From SZUA-430 sp044375275 (GTDB taxonomy: Bacteria > Pseudomonadota > Alphaproteobacteria > Micropepsales > Micropepsaceae), in assembly GCA_044375275.1 (NCBI GenBank), contig JBILMZ010000220.1:1-5546 (forward strand): a stretch of DNA of 5,546 bases. Direction: 5' to 3'. The translations under genes and the position numbers were made by a program. The notes under the pieces are model-generated. The model made no database searches. It had not been told where the DNA came from and saw only the letters and a program-made list of their open reading frames with translations. Within the stretch, counting starts at the first letter, position 1. Each line of letters opens with the position of its first letter. Shown here one piece after another: positions 5,289-5,546 of the stretch.

Positions 5289-5546
5289 ATGCGCACGAAA
5301 ACAATCATCACGGCAGCCCTGTCCATTTTCCTGCTGACGGCCCAGGACGGCCTGCCGCTGCGTCCGCACGGCCGCTTCACGGCCGGGGCCACCGGCGCCA
5401 TGTCCAGCCCCATCACGGGGGACGTGTCGGCGGAACTTCTGCGCGATGGCAGCATGCGCCTCTATCTGGGCCAGGACTCCAGCCAGATGATGAAAACCGA
5501 CAAGCTGCTCACGGTGACGATCATGGTTCCGCAGGGCAAGGGCAAG
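5289..5546 (+). CDS. Unrecognised, probably exported protein, N-terminal part (3' end outside window)
   Basis: From ATG 5289 the frame stays open for 86 codons to the window end. The N-terminus MRTKTIITAALSIFLLTA is a good signal peptide: basic residues, then a hydrophobic core, with possible cleavage after Ala18 before QDG. There is no lipobox cysteine. The visible mature part (about 68 residues) is polar and includes the stretches FTAGATGAMSS, ELLRDGSMRLYLG and LLTVTIMVPQGKGK, which suggest a beta-rich periplasmic or secreted domain, but I do not recognise a family. In-frame upstream codons give no better start, and no strong Shine-Dalgarno is seen before 5289; only GGCAAAG lies at a suitable distance, inside the inverted repeat. 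GC-rich codon use matches the neighbours. It is divergent from the GST gene. The coding call rests on the signal peptide and unbroken frame. Confidence 0.68.
   Translation, partial: MRTKTIITAALSIFLLTAQDGLPLRPHGRFTAGATGAMSSPITGDVSAELLRDGSMRLYLGQDSSQMMKTDKLLTVTIMVPQGKGK

Noticed and set aside
5166..5369. Upstream extension of the GST frame by 68 residues
   Set aside because: The residues are not GST-like; the fold begins exactly at MKFYNS from ATG 5163-5165, and the extension would overlap the start and signal peptide of the divergent gene.

Overview
The window is GC-rich chromosomal DNA with tightly packed bacterial genes. The protein sequences read most like an alphaproteobacterium: the Uup-type ABC-F protein, the OmpR/EnvZ-style pair and the small GST all have that flavour. 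A Hyphomonadaceae- or Caulobacterales-like host is a guess from memory of the families, not a search result. I see no mobile element, CRISPR array, tRNA, rRNA or other sign of recent transfer.

Layout. (1) Bases 1-1197, + strand: the C-terminal two-thirds or so of a Uup-like ABC-F ATPase, cut by the window edge. (2) Bases 1198-1531: a convergent gap with no credible gene. It holds terminator-like hairpins, the best being a minus-strand terminator at 1465-1500. (3) Bases 1532-2083, - strand: a small exported protein with two canonical EF-hand loops and a proline-rich tail. (4) Bases 2084-2275: a divergent control region with repeated TGACA(C) motifs. (5) Bases 2276-3001 and 2998-4557, + strand: an OmpR-family response regulator and a membrane histidine kinase, overlapping by ATGA. 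(6) Bases 4554-5165, - strand: a glutathione S-transferase-family protein whose stop codon interlocks with the kinase stop in one CTAG. (7) Bases 5289-5546, + strand: the N-terminus of an unrecognised, probably exported protein that runs off the window.

The most interesting unit is bases 1532-4557. A predicted periplasmic calcium-binding protein is divergent from a two-component system through about 190 bp of shared control DNA. Both the EF-hand protein (C-terminal tail) and the kinase (periplasmic sensor region) carry proline-rich segments built from PPA/PPL/PPM-type repeats. This recalls the known arrangement of cpxP next to cpxRA, where an exported accessory protein and the kinase share a divergent promoter region. 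A calcium- or envelope-responsive module, with the EF-hand protein as accessory sensor or regulated output, is a reasonable but untested inference.
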